Assembly (NCBI GenBank): GCA_013398015.1
Contig: VZRR01012316.1
Span: forward strand, 126,792 to 190,791
Source of the DNA: Oreocharis arfaki
Taxonomy: Eukaryota > Chordata > Aves > Passeriformes > Paramythiidae
Length of the DNA stretch: 64,000 bases
Direction of reading: 5' to 3'
In this document: in pieces, positions 43,701 to 58,700 of the stretch
Layout: the number at the start of each line of letters is the position of its first letter
How positions within the stretch are numbered: the first letter of the stretch is position 1
Made by a program: the position numbers and the translations under genes
The notes under the pieces: model-generated
What the model saw: only the letters and a program-made list of their open reading frames with translations
Told to the model about the DNA's origin: nothing
Database searches by the model: none

Positions 43701-46700
43701 CGGAGGACAAAAGCCGAGGCTTAAAGACCATTCCTTAGGAGCGAGGGGTGGGGAAACAAGAAACAATCCAAGCTAGGAAAGCAGAGAAGGTTCTTCTGTG
43801 AACCAGTTGGTTGCTGGGCCTTTATCGTCATTTCACAGCATCATCAAATATTTATTACATTTACATCCAAAACTGTTTGCTAAGCAACAGATGGCTTAAC
43901 TGGGAGCTCTGTGATGATTACGTTAATTAACCATTTTAACACCAGAGTGGAAATCATGCCTCCAGCTCCACACCAAGCACCTGTTACTTTCCTCCTCATC
44001 CTCCATGAGTTTCGCCTTGCCAAAGTGACTAATTTTTTCAAAAGAATAAGTCCCAATCTCTCTTTCTTTCCCCTAAAGTGTCCACAGCAACTGGCTGCAT
44101 CCACCATATGCTTTAGAAGCAGCAAGATCTGGTCCCCAGTGTCTAGGCCCTTCCAGCCTCCTTCAGATTAAGCCAGTGCTTTTCAGATTCTTTTACCTGT
44201 TTCTTGCAAACTGTAACACTCTGTGGCTCAAGGCATTGTACCAAGATGCCTTCTCACATAGAAGCAGAGACTCAAATCCCAGCCAGGACCCTCAGCAATG
44301 ACATGGTAACACCAGTGGTGCCCTGTGAGGTTTCCTTTGTAATGATGTTCCCTCTCAGAAGGCTTTCTGATTTGAGGAAAGTGGTAAAAATGGAGCTGCA
44401 ATTCCCTGGTACCATGACTTATCTGATTGCTTTGTAAGCATGAGCAGACACCAGTGCTGCTTTGGTCCAGCCACCTTCCACGGGCTGGGGAGTCTGTGCC
44501 TCTAAGTGTTAAAACCAGGATGCAATTCTGGTGAACATTTTTCCAGCCATTGAGAACTGATGATGCGGCTACAGTTGCATCACACCCTGTGCACAGGGCC
44601 TACGTGCAGCCAGACCCCAAGAGAATGAATGAGCTAAAATTAGAGAGTCTGAGCTGTGGATAAGCGGGGGCACCTTTCCTGTTCATCAGGAGCGTTTGTG
44701 TTTGGGAGGGCTGTGTGCCAACTCCATTGCATCTGGATCCAAACAGACCCAGCAGCTCTGCCAGCCACTTCCAGCCATCATCTCCCCCGCAGCAATCTCC
44801 CAAGATGAGTCCTCCTTGCAGTCATCCCACTGCATTTCCTGATCTTCCCAGCCTCCCTATCCCCCTGCCAGCATTCAGGTCTCAGAGCAGAGTGCAGCCC
44901 AAGAGGAGGCCTCTCAAAGCCACCCTTATGATCTCTGGACCTAACTACAGCCTAAGGCACGTGGGGGGATTCTTGGGGTGTCCTGCATGGGGCCAGGAGT
45001 TGGACCTGATGATCCTTATGGGTCCTTTCCAACTCAGCATATTCTAGGATTCTATAAGTGGGGGGTGAGTCCTCCCATGCCAATAAACAGCCTCTCACTG
45101 CTTTGAGATAGGCAGCAGGACCAGAGGAAGTGCAAGAACCAGCACATCACCTCATTGCCACTGCGAGACCAGCTGTCCTCCTGGGCAGCCACAGAAACTT
45201 TCGGGCCAAACCATCTGCAATGCAGGCTTAGGACATTACGGCTGTAACCTCTAAAGGTATCCAGATTTAAGGATCTTTTTTAAGTCCTCCTCCTCTTGCC
45301 AAGCATCTGATTGCTTGTGTGCTAAGAAGGAAAATGACACAAGGTGCTGATCTTGCACCACTCCCGCCTCATCTGTGTAAAGACACAGGGTCACCAGTGC
45401 TCCAGTGACCAGATCCTGGCATTGGGGTGAGCCCAGGGGATCCGTGCTGGCACCCACTAGCACTCATCCCTGCATCACCCAGGTGGTCCAGAGCACTGCA
45501 TTTTATTATCAGCTTCTCCAAAGGATTCACTGCACAGGGGAGCTGGTGAAACTCCATATTCTGCCCCTCATTATGCAGTTATCCCAGCAGTGCAGGGACA
45601 AGGCACACACCTTGCCTGTCCTCCAGGAGCACAGCAGTTAACTCCCCTCTCTCCCTCCCCAGAGGCAAGCCAGAAGGACAGAGCTTTGCCTGCAGTAGCT
45701 GAGCCACTTATTTATTTAGCAGTACAGTACAGCAGGTAGCTTATGGAAGTGGAAAGTTTTCAGTGGCTAATTGCTGAGCTGCTTAGGAATGACAAGAGGG
45801 ACGAGAAAAGTCACAGGAGACAGGAAAATAAGATGACAGGTTAGTCTAAGGAAGGGATGAGAGGCTCCAAATATGGGGGGGAAAAAGAATATATATAGAT
45901 GTATTTTCCTAGAGTGAAAATTCCCCTGTTACGTGAAGGCAGCAAGTAAAAGGGGCACAAGAAAGCCCCATACAGCAACTTTCAGTGAGAGACCAGAAGC
46001 TTCTGTCCACATCTGCTGAGCCCAGGCACATACTTCCAGCTGTGGGAGGGAGCAGAATTAGAGGAACTGCTGGAAAGGGAAAAGGGAAACAAAAACAAAA
46101 TAAAAACAAAACAAACAAACAAAAACACACACCAAAAAAAAAAAAAAAAAAAGGAAGAAAGGAAATAAATCAGAGTTTTCCGTATCTCCCATCCTGAAAC
46201 AATCAGCTAACAGTGGCAATTCTCCTTGGCAAGGCCGTGTGTGAAGGATTTATGGTCTGAATCCTGAAGGACATTTTTCCCCAGCAGCTCTGAGCCTCAG
46301 GGACTGGGAGCCAAGGCACCGGCCACTAACACCCTGCACGTGGAGCCTGTCCCCCCACCCCAGCATTTTCCAATCCTCTTTCTTTGCTCCTGTACCAGCC
46401 AGTGCTGGCTGGTGACAGGGCAGATGCACTGACTCAGCGTGACAGGCAGGAACCACTTAGAGCAGTGAGAGCACCAGGGTCCCATCCTGCTCCTGTTAAA
46501 AGCAGTGCCAGCACTCAGGATAACGCACGGCTCGCTCACTCCCGCACCTCACACTCCATCTCCTCTCCCAAAAGGCTTTACAGAGCAGCACAATGCTGAA
46601 TTCCCACCTCATCTCACTCCAACAGATCTGTGTGCTCACACCAAACACATCTTCAGGACTTCCAAAGCTTCTACTTAATCTGCCCAAAAACAGGTATGTG

Positions 46701-49700
46701 AGCTAAGAATTTAGGAAAATATCTCCAATACAAAATACCCCAAAGGAAGGAGACCAGATATTACACAACTGCTGCTTTTTGCACAGCTGGGAATTTCAAA
46801 GGGATTTTATGTTACAGTTTACTTTTTGGTTTTTTCTATGTATATTTAACAAACAGTTATAAACCATTTCTCCAAGCAACAGTTCTAATGGTTTAAACAG
46901 CCTGTTCCTCTGCAGCTTTCTGGGAAGTCACTGTAGTCTACCCCATGTGCTGTGCAGCTGCCCTGGCCCTGCTCAGTTAATTTGCCTCCTCCCTGAAGAA
47001 TTCAAACCTTCAAGTGTATAATATCCAGGTCCATGCTGGCCTCTTCCAAATATGCAGCTACAGCAACAGCAGTTGGAGCAAGGACATGACCAAGCCATCC
47101 TCCAAGTTTTCTTGGTCCACAAGCAAGTGGTGAGTCCTGGGAAGGCACCTGAACAGGGGGGTGGTGACCAAGCACTGGTGCTTGCAGGAGGAGGCAGAGC
47201 AAAGAGCAGCACAGCACATGCCACAGGCATCAGTCTTTGCAGCAGAACTGTGGCAGGGAGGCTGGTTTTGGTGTTGGGCCCCCAAAAGTAGTATTGCTCT
47301 GCATCCTGCTCAGGACTAGTGATGGACATAACACCATTTTGAGAGTACATCAAGTATTTCATCACTCCCTTTCCCAGGAAACTCTGACTGAAAGGTTACA
47401 GCCCTGTGCCCTTCCTGTGCAGCTGCACAAACAGCACTGATCACTCATCTGAGGTCAGGATCTCTTCCCACATGTGCCTGTGCCAATAGCCTGGCACAAG
47501 GCTGCTGAGCTGTGAGCTGAGCACCTGGAGGAACAGGGCTCCCTAACCTCCCCAGCAGCAGGTGGAAAGGGAGCAGTAGTGGGGCAGCACCCTGCAAGAT
47601 GAAACACTTTTCTTCAAAGTCAAGAAAAAGGGCTGCTAGATAAGAAGTGGGCAGGTTTTTGGTGTTGCTGCAGAGGGTCAGGCTGTTTCTGCATTTAGCT
47701 GTAACACGTGGCTGTGGAAGAAAGGTCTCTGTACCTATATGCCTCTGGCCATGAGAGGTAGCAGACAGAAGTAACCAGCAGTGGCAGTGTTGACAGGGGT
47801 CTTGGGGGCTGCTACAGCTGCTAAGTGACAGTTGTGCTGGAATGTTTGCTCCCCGAGTGTCCAAATCACTCAGGATCAGTGGCTCCACCTGCCTCCCCCC
47901 AGCAAGAGGGGAGCAAGGGCATCTAAGCTGGCTGGGAATGGCTCAGAGTAGGGGAATATGTTGTGTGAGGAGGAGCAAAGCAGGAGAACTGACACGGTTG
48001 TGGCAGCCCAGTGCTGTGGGCACTGTCCCGTGCCACGTGAGCACAGTGACCTGTCCTTCACAGGGCACCTTTGCTTGGGGCTCAGCACGTGCACAGCACT
48101 GTGCTGAACACCCTGGTGCTCATCTTCCTTGTCCATCCTGGGTCACTTACAACCTCCTGCCCCCAAAACACACAGGGGAGAGGAGTTCTGCCGCATGGCA
48201 GCCATCCACATGCCTGTGTCTTTAGCTTTAAAAGAGTAGAAGCCTTTATTCACGGTTTTCTGCAACCCAACATAATTAATTAGTTGGAGATTCACTGCCC
48301 GGGGGAGGAGCGCTTACAGGAAAGGTCTGGCTGCCTTTCTCCCTCCTCTTTCTTCACTCCCTCTCTTCAATAGCCCCATTTGTATATATTTATTTAGGAC
48401 ATTCTGATCCAGGTGCACTATCAGAGCCTCGGAGCCACCAGTCACCAAGCTTTTTCAAACCATTTTAGCCTGTAAGGCAAACACAGGCACTGAGGCTGTT
48501 TAGATAAGAGAACAGCAGGAAAAGATGCAGATGGGGCCTCAGCCATGGTCTAATAACATCCTCTGTGTTCTCATGCTGTAACAACTTGGCAAAAGGCACA
48601 GTGATTGCTGTGGGCACAGGGATGGGACTGCTCTGTGTGTGTTTGCAGAGACACAGCTTGTGAGCAGAGGTGACTATCCTGGGTCTCAAGCATTGATATA
48701 CAGGGAGAATCTGGGGTGCAGGATGATAAGAGGGAAGAAAGAAAAGGTATAAATTAAATCTAAAAAGTCTGGTGAGCAACTGAGAAGAATAGAGGAGAGC
48801 AAATTAAGGAAATACCAAATAGAACTGAAAAATACAGAAGGCAAGGAAGGGAGCAGCAGGGGCTGGGAGAGCTGGAGGGCTTCTCTGCAGCACAGCACAG
48901 ACAGTGCATCCCTGAGCCCCTTGTCAGGGATTTCCACTCCTTGGTGGTGCCAGTTTTGCTCAAGGGGCTCAAGATAGCATGGAAGGAGCTGTTCTCAGTG
49001 CACTGGGCTTGCCTTGACCCCCTGCCAAACACCCCTCTGCCACCACCTGAGGCCCCCCCACCAGGGACACTTGCAAAGCCATAGGCAGCACAGGAGCACA
49101 TAACAGATTACACAAGAAAAGGAAGAAAAAAACAAGCAGGAAATCCAGCAAATCTCATTAGGGTAACAAAAATGCCTGTGTGACCAACATCAGCTCAGCC
49201 CAGCGAGAGCCACAAACTGAAAGGGGGAGAAGAGGAGGAGGCAGCTGTGCTGCCAGGGGCTTACACACCCCATTTACTCTCACTCAGCCCTAACAGAGGC
49301 TTTTCCCCACCTGCTTCATTGGGGCTGTTTTACAAAGCAAGCCCTGCCTTTATGAAACACCCTATTACAACAAAATAGCAGATCCTCCCCACGCAGAACA
49401 CCAAGGACGAAGCTGAACTGAGCAGCAATGTCTGAGTTACGCCAGTGTAAGAGGGATGGGGAATCCACGTCCCAGCAGTAACACTAGTGACTCTCTGGAA
49501 GCTCTGCCTGGCCTTGGGAAACACTATCTTCTGTGGAATGGGCATATTGAAAAGGCTTTTTCAGGTTGTTTTTAAGATGTTGCCAGATGGCATTTCCTTC
49601 CCTGCACCCCAAATTCCATTGCAATGCCTTATACAGGCCAAGTACAGAGATTGCTTCCATCACCTGCCATGGAGCAGCAGTAAGTGATATACAAAAGCTG

Positions 49701-52700
49701 ATCTTCGTTGTAATATACCCAGACCACACAATCCCTTGCAACTAAGAAGGAAAATAAATGAGTAGCAAGTATACCCAACCCCGGGGTAAACCAGCATAGC
49801 ATCATTCATTTAGACTTTGAAAGGAATAATTGCACCCACCCTTGACTTTAAGTACCCGTGTGTAATGGAGCAGACAGCAAATGCCATTAAATTAAACGTC
49901 AACAGCATTAAACATCAGTTCTTAACTCTCAATGTACCCCATCCATCAGCTCACAAGCACCCTGAGCTTCCTCCAGAGACCTCCACACCCTCCTCCCTGT
50001 TCTTCAGCAGATGCATTCACCATGTGCAGCACGGGGCAGGAGGAGCCCTTTCCACAGCCCCACATTTAGGAAGGGGCCACAAGGGATCCTTTATAGATGA
50101 TCAGCTGAAAGGGATCTGCAAATCCATAAATCCCTGCTCATCTGCACCACGTAGCAGAGAACTTCTGTGCCTCCTGCAAGCTGCTGGCTTTGCAGGACAA
50201 GGACAGGGCTGGTTTATTAAAGGTGAAGAGCCAAGTGCAGCATCCCCAGTGTGTTCTCTCACAGCCTAAATATGAGAATCCCTCGCTGTAAGAGAGATGA
50301 CAGGGGAAAGTCCAAAGCAGCTGCACCAGATGGTGGCTTCCTCCAGAAAGCCGCATTGGCAAGGAGCATCTGAACAGCTACGGGATCATCATCGTGCCAA
50401 GAGCAGCCGAAACCTGCCCGGCACCAGGTTTATGTTCTCCCAAAGTCACAGCCAGGAGGTGCTGGTGGGAAGAAACCTCTCCAGAGGGCGGGCTGTGGCA
50501 GAGTGCTGTGCCCAAACAGATGCAGGCCAGCACTGGGACTTTTTAAACAGCTCCAACTCCTCTTTGAGCCTCGTTGCAAGACTGGGGAAGCGCCCAGCTC
50601 TGCCGCAGCCCCATGCAGGGAACATCCGTGTGTGCCAGCACTGCCACAGGATGCTGCCGTGAGGGAATACCGTGCAGTTTGTCCCTCAGCCTCTTTCCGT
50701 CAAAGGCAAACTGCTACAGCTTTTGGATCAGGATGGGGTTTTTTCAAGTTTCCTCAATGGCACAAAGGTAGCAGGATTATAGCTGGGCTGCTGCTGCTGA
50801 TCTCTGCAGCTCCAGGACGGTGCCTCCTTGATGTTCTGCCCAGCCCTGCTCCCCTGTACCAAGCACTGCTTGCATTAAGCTCCCGCTCTCTTCGCACCAT
50901 ATGGTTTCTCTTCTCATCTCCACCCTCCTTGCTCAGAGGCCTTTCCCATGGAAGCTTTCAGGGAAATGCAGCCTCCATCCCTCCCATCCACTGCTCCATA
51001 GGCACAGCCCTTTGTTTGGGGATACGGCGTATCTCCTTGGCTGGTGTTAATTAGAAGGGTCACGTCAGTGCTTGCAGTACAAGGAGCAAGAGGGCGCCAG
51101 GCTGGTGCTGCCCGGGACAGTTTGCATCCACAGTTCTCTCTTGATAGGATTTGGCAGCATCAATACCCTATTTTTGAAGATGAACGTTGGCCATTTCACA
51201 GTGGTGCCTTCAGAACAGGCAGGATGTGGAGGGATGGGGTACATTGAGCGGACACACAGCACTATTTCTCCTCCTGCATCCAGAGGGGAGGGGGAAGGGA
51301 GGCATCAGCATATCTGCTAAATTAGGGCAAGTCCTTCAGCACTGGCTGGCTGATCTGACAGTGGAGAAGCAAAGAGGAATACAAAAAATGTGGGAAAACC
51401 ATAGTACTATGTAGAAAGGATTCTTGAATTCCTAAACAGTTCTTTTTCTCCCCCAAACAACTTGGGGAAATTTCACATTCAGCCTCAGGTTTCTGAGGTC
51501 TCTGAGGAGAGGAGCTGTGTGCTCCCCAGCCCAAGCAGTGCCACAATTAGTACTAAGACCAAGAGGGATCTGGTCTGAAGACAACATTAAAGCACTTCCA
51601 CACAGCATCCCCTCCCTCCCCACAGGCTGGGGGGACCAACAGGTGGGGAAGAGGACTCGGGCATAAGGGGGTGGATGAGACAGGATTACCAAGGATGCTT
51701 TGGCTGGCAGGCAGAGAGTGAGGGAGTGTGTGTGACAACATGTGAGGCAGTTAAAAGACACTAAAAGAATCAATTCCCCCATGTCCTTCAAGCCTGGAGT
51801 CTCCCAGGCCCTTATGCTCAAAATGGAAACGAAGACTTAATTTCCTCCTTAGAGCCAAGCCCTATTCTTTCCTCCTTCCCACTCATCCCCAAACGCTGCC
51901 CATTTCCCCCATTAAATTATTGCTGACAGAGCCCTTTAAATTACAATGCAGGATCTTGCACTGCCTAATCCACTTAACTCAACCCCAGCTGATTAAATTG
52001 GATGCCATATGGTGGGAGAGCACTGGTGTAATCCGCAGGGACGGGGACACACTTGACTCATTACCTGGAGCACAGCACGGAGCCCTCTCACTACACACCT
52101 CCACATTGGGGCCCTGCTTGCTGCCAGGGATGTGATTTCCAAGGTGCCACTCTCTAGCAACAACACTGGCTCTGGCAAGGCAGTGGTGACATTAAACACA
52201 GCCCCAAGCAGTGTAAAGGCACGAATTTTCCTTCATCTCTGCTGGCATCTGGCTGTTCCCCCAGCCGCAGCTGGTGTAGCAAACACTCGGGTCTCCCAAG
52301 GGCACTTTATAAACTAGGGAAATTTGGTGCTTGGAAAAACCAAATAGGTGGAGGAGGTCTGTCCATGGGGAAACGTGCCAATAACTTGATTGCAGGGAGG
52401 GCTGCGACTGCAGCTCTCAGACTGGGTCACTGTGCAATGATGAGGATTATAATTAAAAAGGTCAGAGCCCTTTTAATAATAACACCCTGCAATGCAGGGC
52501 ACAGCTGGAGAGCACATGCCCATGGAAAGGGGAGATTCGAGGACACACTGAGCAGCTGTTGGCAGCACCACATCTGGGAAGCCAGCAGAAAGAAACACAA
52601 GCAACACACAAACTAGTAACATATCAGCATATCCCACAGCACAGCATTATCCATCAGGAAAGTCCCATCCCAGGCACTGACAGCACTGTAGTTCACCCCC

Positions 52701-55700
52701 TGGCAAGCACTCGTGTCCAAGGTCAGCGTGAGCCTCATTTCATCATGTATGAGAGGTTAGGGCATTCCCAGGCTCAGAATCCATCCCAGGAGTCCTGGCT
52801 CCCTTTCTTCTTGTCTTACTGACCAACTATCCCTCTTTCCCAATCAACTGCATGGCCAAATGAACCACTGGAGAAAATTATAGCTGCTCTCAGCCCTGGC
52901 AGAGCCTTTGCAAAACACATCATTAGATGCAGACTAGAGAGGAGCACTACACAGGCTAAGAAAATGCCAGGGCAGGAGACCCAGCTTCCCTCCCACACTG
53001 CAGAATTGTCACTCCTTAATTACCTACAGCTGCATGATAACCACACCAGAGAAAGAAGGAGCAATAACACACACCAGGACTTGTTTCCTTACCTCCTGGA
53101 AGGTTTAAGGTCAGATTTTCACTCTGCCATTCCAAGAGCTGTTACCTCTAGAAGCACCAGGAAAAATGAAACCCACTTGCTCATAGTCGGGCTTTAAGAA
53201 GACAACCAGCTCATGTGAAAGCAAAGGGTTGTTCTCAGGGCCAGCTGTGCTGTCTCAGCCCCACAAACAGCATCACCTGTGTGCTCAAGTTTTGGCCAAC
53301 ACAGGATGCACAGGGCCTGCAGGCTTTTTCTTCTCCCAGCAGCAAAACCAGCATTTTAAACTGACCACACTGTCAACATCTACTTTTCCCTGCACTTCTC
53401 CTGAAGTCCAACTATTTCAGTAGCTTCCTAAGGGTGTTTAGAGGTGGCAGAGAATGAACACAAAGCACTTTGACCTTTCCCTGGAGCTGCCCCAAGGAAA
53501 GAGCCTTGGATTCGGCCACTGCAGCACTGCCAGGGTGGCACATCTGGGAGGTGCCTCCAGCCCCCTCAGGCCACGCGGGGTTTTATTACTCCTGTCAGTC
53601 TATTAGTGGGTGATGGATGGAGGCTGACAGCGAAGGCAAGGCACTCCCTTCGTTAGAGATAATAATATAATTTACAGAGCATCCCCAAGGCCCTGCAGGT
53701 CTTTACCAACCCTTTGCTCTATTCTGACGGGTGCTGAGCCATTCTCAGCAATAGGGGATGGAGGTGCTGAGCACCTGCCACGGCCCAGATTCTGGCCTGA
53801 TCCTGGTAACAGTGTGCAGGGAGTGCAGGAGGGTTTTGCAGGCAGCAAAGCACCAAATCCTCATTGCATGGAGGAGCTGCAGAGTCCTGAGCTCGGCCTC
53901 CCCTTGCTCCTGCAGCCCAGCAAGACAAGAGGCCGGATCCTGTATGTTCTGAGAGCATGCATCCAGGTCAAAACATGCCAGTAAAACCAGTGCCATTAAA
54001 AATGTGCTGCTGTGCTTGGTGTGGGGTCATTCTGGGGTGGGGGAGATCCCACCACACCCAGCCACGGAGCTGTGGGAACTGCAGCAGCTTTGTCCCTCTG
54101 CTTTTCAGACTTGCACTTGGCTGCAGAGCTGGGGAAGACACTGCTGGAGCGAAACAAAGAGCTGGAGGACTCCCTGCAGCAGATGTACGCCACCAACGAG
54201 GAGCAAGTGCAGGAGATCGAGGTAGGGCACAGTCAGGACAGGGGTGGGGATAGGGCCTGCTTGGCCACCGCTGTCACTAAGGGTGAAGGTGGGAAAGCGA
54301 CACTTCCACCAGTGCCAGCAGCTCAGATGCCAGCAGAAAGGCAGGGATGTGCCATGGGGCATGGAAGTTGAAATATCTTCTGTAAGTGCCTGAAGCAGGA
54401 TGGATTAAAGTCTGTTCAAGCTCATCCCAGCCCTGGGGAGGGTCCCTTTCCCCCACTAACTGGCATTTTCCCTTTTCTCACATCCTCACTCCCTGCCCAG
54501 GTGTGCATACCAGATCTTGGCACCAGATTTTGGCACCAGGCTGCATCTGGGTCACGTCTGGCCTTCCCCTGCACATCCGCCAGCCTTCACACTCACTTTT
54601 CTCTCCTCTGCTGCAGCTTTCCCTTGAACCCGGAGATTCAGAATCGCATTTGTTCCCAGCTGGCCTCTTGGCACCCCCATAACACAGCCCCCTTTGTTAG
54701 AGGCATAAAATAGCTCCTTCTCCAAGAGCTGCAATCTAAACCCCCATTTCAAGCATCCTGTGGTGTCAGGGCAGTATTTCTAAGAGCTCACAGAATGGAT
54801 CTTAGAGGCTTAAACCTGCTGTGCCCAGGAGGGTTTTCATCCACTGGAAACCTTCTAGGAATCTGTGAGTTAAAAAAGATTGGACACCCCCTGATTTAAA
54901 AGGACACAGGGCAGGGGAGGGCTGCAGGTTCACAAGAGAAGCACATGATGCTGCAGGGATCAGACAGCTGATGTTTGAGGGAACAAGTGGATGGATTTAG
55001 CCATCTCCCCTCCAGCAGCCTGTCAGAAGCACGTCCACCATCAGATTTGGAATCTGGCACCAGCTGAGAGTGAGCACCTGAGTAGATGCTCCTCTTCCAG
55101 TCTTCCCAGGATAAGATTTTGCAATGGCAGACTTACAGAAAAGGGTGTGCATATCCACAGAAACCGCAGGTCTCCTCATATTTCATGGACTCAGAGTTTT
55201 AGCCTGAATTCCCATGGAAACACAGCTCCTGCAATCGATCTGTCAGACAATCCAGTAATCAACTGGCCAATTTCAGTCAACTTTCAGTCCCAGAGATATC
55301 AACTTTCTTTGGTACTGGGAATAAAAGAGCAGCTGAATAGAGAGAGATTGAGGCTAGTGCCCTTCACAGAGGGCAGGGGAAGTTCAATCGTATTTTAGAC
55401 ACAAAACTATTTACAGTGGGCAGGGGGATGAATATTTCATCTGTGGAAGAGGTTTCAACCAGGCCAAGCCACAGAACACATCGTCAGAGGAAGCAAAGGC
55501 TGTAGGAATTTCTGCTTGTGAAACAACCTGGGTTTTGGACATGGAGTGCTCATGCTTCACTTTTCCTTGCAGTACCTGACCAAGCAACTGGAGATGCTGC
55601 GGCAGATGAACGAACAGCACGCGAAAGTCTACGAGCAGCTGGACCTGACAGCACGGGACCTGGAGCTGGCTAACCAGAAGCTCGTGCTGGAAAGCAAGAC

Positions 55701-58700
55701 TTCCCAACAGAAGATCCACTGGTACGGCCTCCCCTGGATCCTCAAGATCCAAGAGCATTCAGCTCATCTTTCCCCTACCCCAAGATGCAGTCTGCCCTTG
55801 CTATTTAAGCCATTCTCTTGTCATATCAGCCCAGTTTTGCAGCTTTTTAGAACACAAGTGTGTTGCAGTAATGCTGGTTAGCAGGGGTCAGCCACAGCAC
55901 AGACATCCCTGGGATGAGGGCTGGACAAAGGAGTGTCTGAAACTGCCTGGAGAGAGGCACAGCAGCCTCTCCTCAGAAGAATTTCCTTGAAGAAGAGGCA
56001 CATAATCCTATCAGGAAGATCCCCAGCACAAGCTCGGCAGAAACACCAGGCACAGATCCAGCAACTCATGAAACCCTGGCTAGTCCAAGCTGAAACACCA
56101 GTTTATCAGTAATATTTCTTTCCTAAAACAAGCCCATGATCAAGGTCATCCCTAGAAACAACAGCCTAAGCCATGTCCTTGCAATGCATCACCATTTGCA
56201 AACAACTGTGTGGAGAAGGAGTTTCTGGGCAGAGTGTTTTACAAACTATCCGCAGACAGAACAAAACAAAATCTCTGCCCAGTCTCTGTATTTCTCTACA
56301 AGATAAACAAAAGGAATGGATGCTTGTTTTAAGTGCCAGAGGACCCTTTCAGCCAACTGATTTGAGGACAGAAGGATTCAAATCAATCCCCCTGTCCCTT
56401 TTTTATAACCAACCCCATTTAAGAGTGACCACATAGAGTAAGACCAACAAAAAACAAGTGCTGTCATGATCCCAGGGAACATGCTAGAAACTGGAAGCAC
56501 CTTCCCTAGATTGGCTTTCTCTATAGGAAAAAACCATCTTTTAGGAACCTGTAGCGCCTGACTCCTCACATGTGCTCCCTCCTCTCTCTGTAGCTTGACA
56601 GAAACGATTGAGGGGCTGCAGAACCAGGTGGAGGAGCTGCAGAAGCAGGTGGAGGAAATGCGGAGCTTGGAGCAGCTCCGCATCCGGCGGGAGAAGAGGG
56701 AGCGGCGCCGAACCATCCACACCTTCCCCTGCCTTAAGGAGCTGTGCTCCAGCCCCAGGTACGGAGCCTTGGCTTTGGCCACCCTTCCAAGCTGATCCTC
56801 ACAAACAGGGGAGGCGGTGGGTGAGCCCCTCTGGGGGTGCACAGAAACCCCTCAGACATCGAGGTTGGGCATCAGAGCCTGAAACCCATGGCTGGAGCCA
56901 AAGGGGAGATGTTCCTCTCACCAACCCACCTGCCTAAGGTGGTGGCAAAGCAGAGCCTTCATGATCCCAGCACAGTGATACTTCCCTTCCCAAACCAGCA
57001 CAGCCTGTTTTCCCTTTCCAGCTGCCATCCAGCACAGCACCAGCACCCTCTGGCTCACCAAAACCAGTTGAGATGGTGCATTTTGTGCTGCGTGACTCCA
57101 GAACTCCCCAGGAACACCAGTCACACACCCAGATACACCACATGCTGCCAAGTGCTGTACAAACACCTCCAGCACTACTGCAGCCTTCATCCTCCTCAAA
57201 ACCCAGCCACTGTGTTAATTCACTGACCTCATGAGGGCATTTCTTGCTCAGCTTTGTCCACAAAAGAGGGTTCTTTAAATAGATAAGCAATCAATAAACT
57301 TTGTCACTGAAAGCATCCTCTGCCAGAGGATATGAACCAAAGACATTTTCACTGCAGCAGCAATGGGGATGTTAATCAGGCCAAAATCTGACCCCCAGCA
57401 AAATCCACTTAATGTCTCTGTGGTACTTTTCCCCCCAGTCCCCCAATCCCACTCTCCCCCCATACCCCAGGACCTCGGGTCCCCTTGCAGCTCCACAGTT
57501 GGCTCTGAAGGTCAGGCTGCCCTTCAGTGCCCTAAAATCTGTTCAATACCCCCCACCACAACCGTGCCTCCCAGGGGAAGCCATGGAACTTGCACTTTTC
57601 CTATCTGTGCTAAATAAACAGGATGCCATGGGTGCTTCACTGAGGAGGAAAACTCAAATTCCCAAAGGGAAGGGGGAAATGCTTCTTATCACTTCCCAGG
57701 CAATGAAGAAGGGGCACCTCTATCAAAAATCTCTGTCTGCCTTGCCATGTAAATCTTCCCTCACTCCCTCCAGAGCAGCTCCCAGACACAGGGCTGTACA
57801 GGCAGCAGCACATGTGCTTCAGGATTTTGGCTGGGTGGGTCTGGGGTTATCGCCATATGCGGTGGGTAGTTGGTGAACTCCATGGTGCAGGGAGCAGCTG
57901 ATGGACTCCACCAGGAAAAACCCAAAGCCACCTACTTTCAGCTCAGACTGGTAGCACTTGAACACTCATTCTTGTTCGCAGCAATGCTGGTAGCTTGTCT
58001 GTTAATCAGATGTGTCTCTTACCTTTTAGGGTCTCATTTCCCTCCTGTCTTTTATTACTGCTGTCCAATAAAACTGCAAGTTCTGTGGGACAGAGATTTG
58101 TTTTTGTGTCCAGAAGACCCCCCAGCCACACCTTGTGGTCTCCTGGCACATGGAGAAGGCACATCTCACTCCATGAGCTCATGTCCTTTTTGGACATCAG
58201 TGGAGTTACAAAACAATAAAACACAAATCCCTCACGGGAGTATCGCTTGGTCAGACTCGCTCAAGCATCCTTCTCCTCTTTCAGGTATGAGGATGCGTTC
58301 CAGGTCCACAGCTCTTCCACAGAATTCAACCAGAAGCCGCTGGAGAGGGAGAACGAGCGTCTCCAAGCCATGGTGAACTCGCTGAGATCCCAGGTGAACC
58401 AGGAGAAGCAGCGGAAGGAGAGGGTGGAGCGCGAGTACACCTCAGTTATCCAGGAGTACTCGGACCTGGAGCAGCGGGTGTGCGAAATGGAGAACTGCAA
58501 ACTGCGCATCAAGGAGCTGGAGGCAGAGCTCCTGGAGCTGCAGCAGATGAAACAGGTCAAGAAGTACTTGCTCAGCAGAGAGGACAACCTGTCCGAAGCC
58601 CTCCTCGAGCCACTGAACAACGCCCCAGAAGCAGATTACATCGACCTGTCTGAGGAGGAGGGAGGGAAAAGCCACGGGACATCCATGACCCCTTCCCCAA

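Larger units (their letters stand above)
40712..54108 (+). other. CDR2L: CDR2L intron 1
   Basis: 13.4 kb. It holds the 1,027 bp direct duplication, a CR1 tail (44971-45056), an A-rich simple repeat (46079-46152) and AT-rich non-repeat patches near 43.8-44.0 and 51.9-52.5 kb. No nested gene was recognised. The true intron is probably about 1 kb shorter if one repeat copy is an artefact. Confidence 0.65.

Noticed and set aside
46079..46152. Poly-A tract as evidence of a processed pseudogene
   Set aside because: The preceding sequence has no recognisable coding similarity or target-site duplication that I can see.
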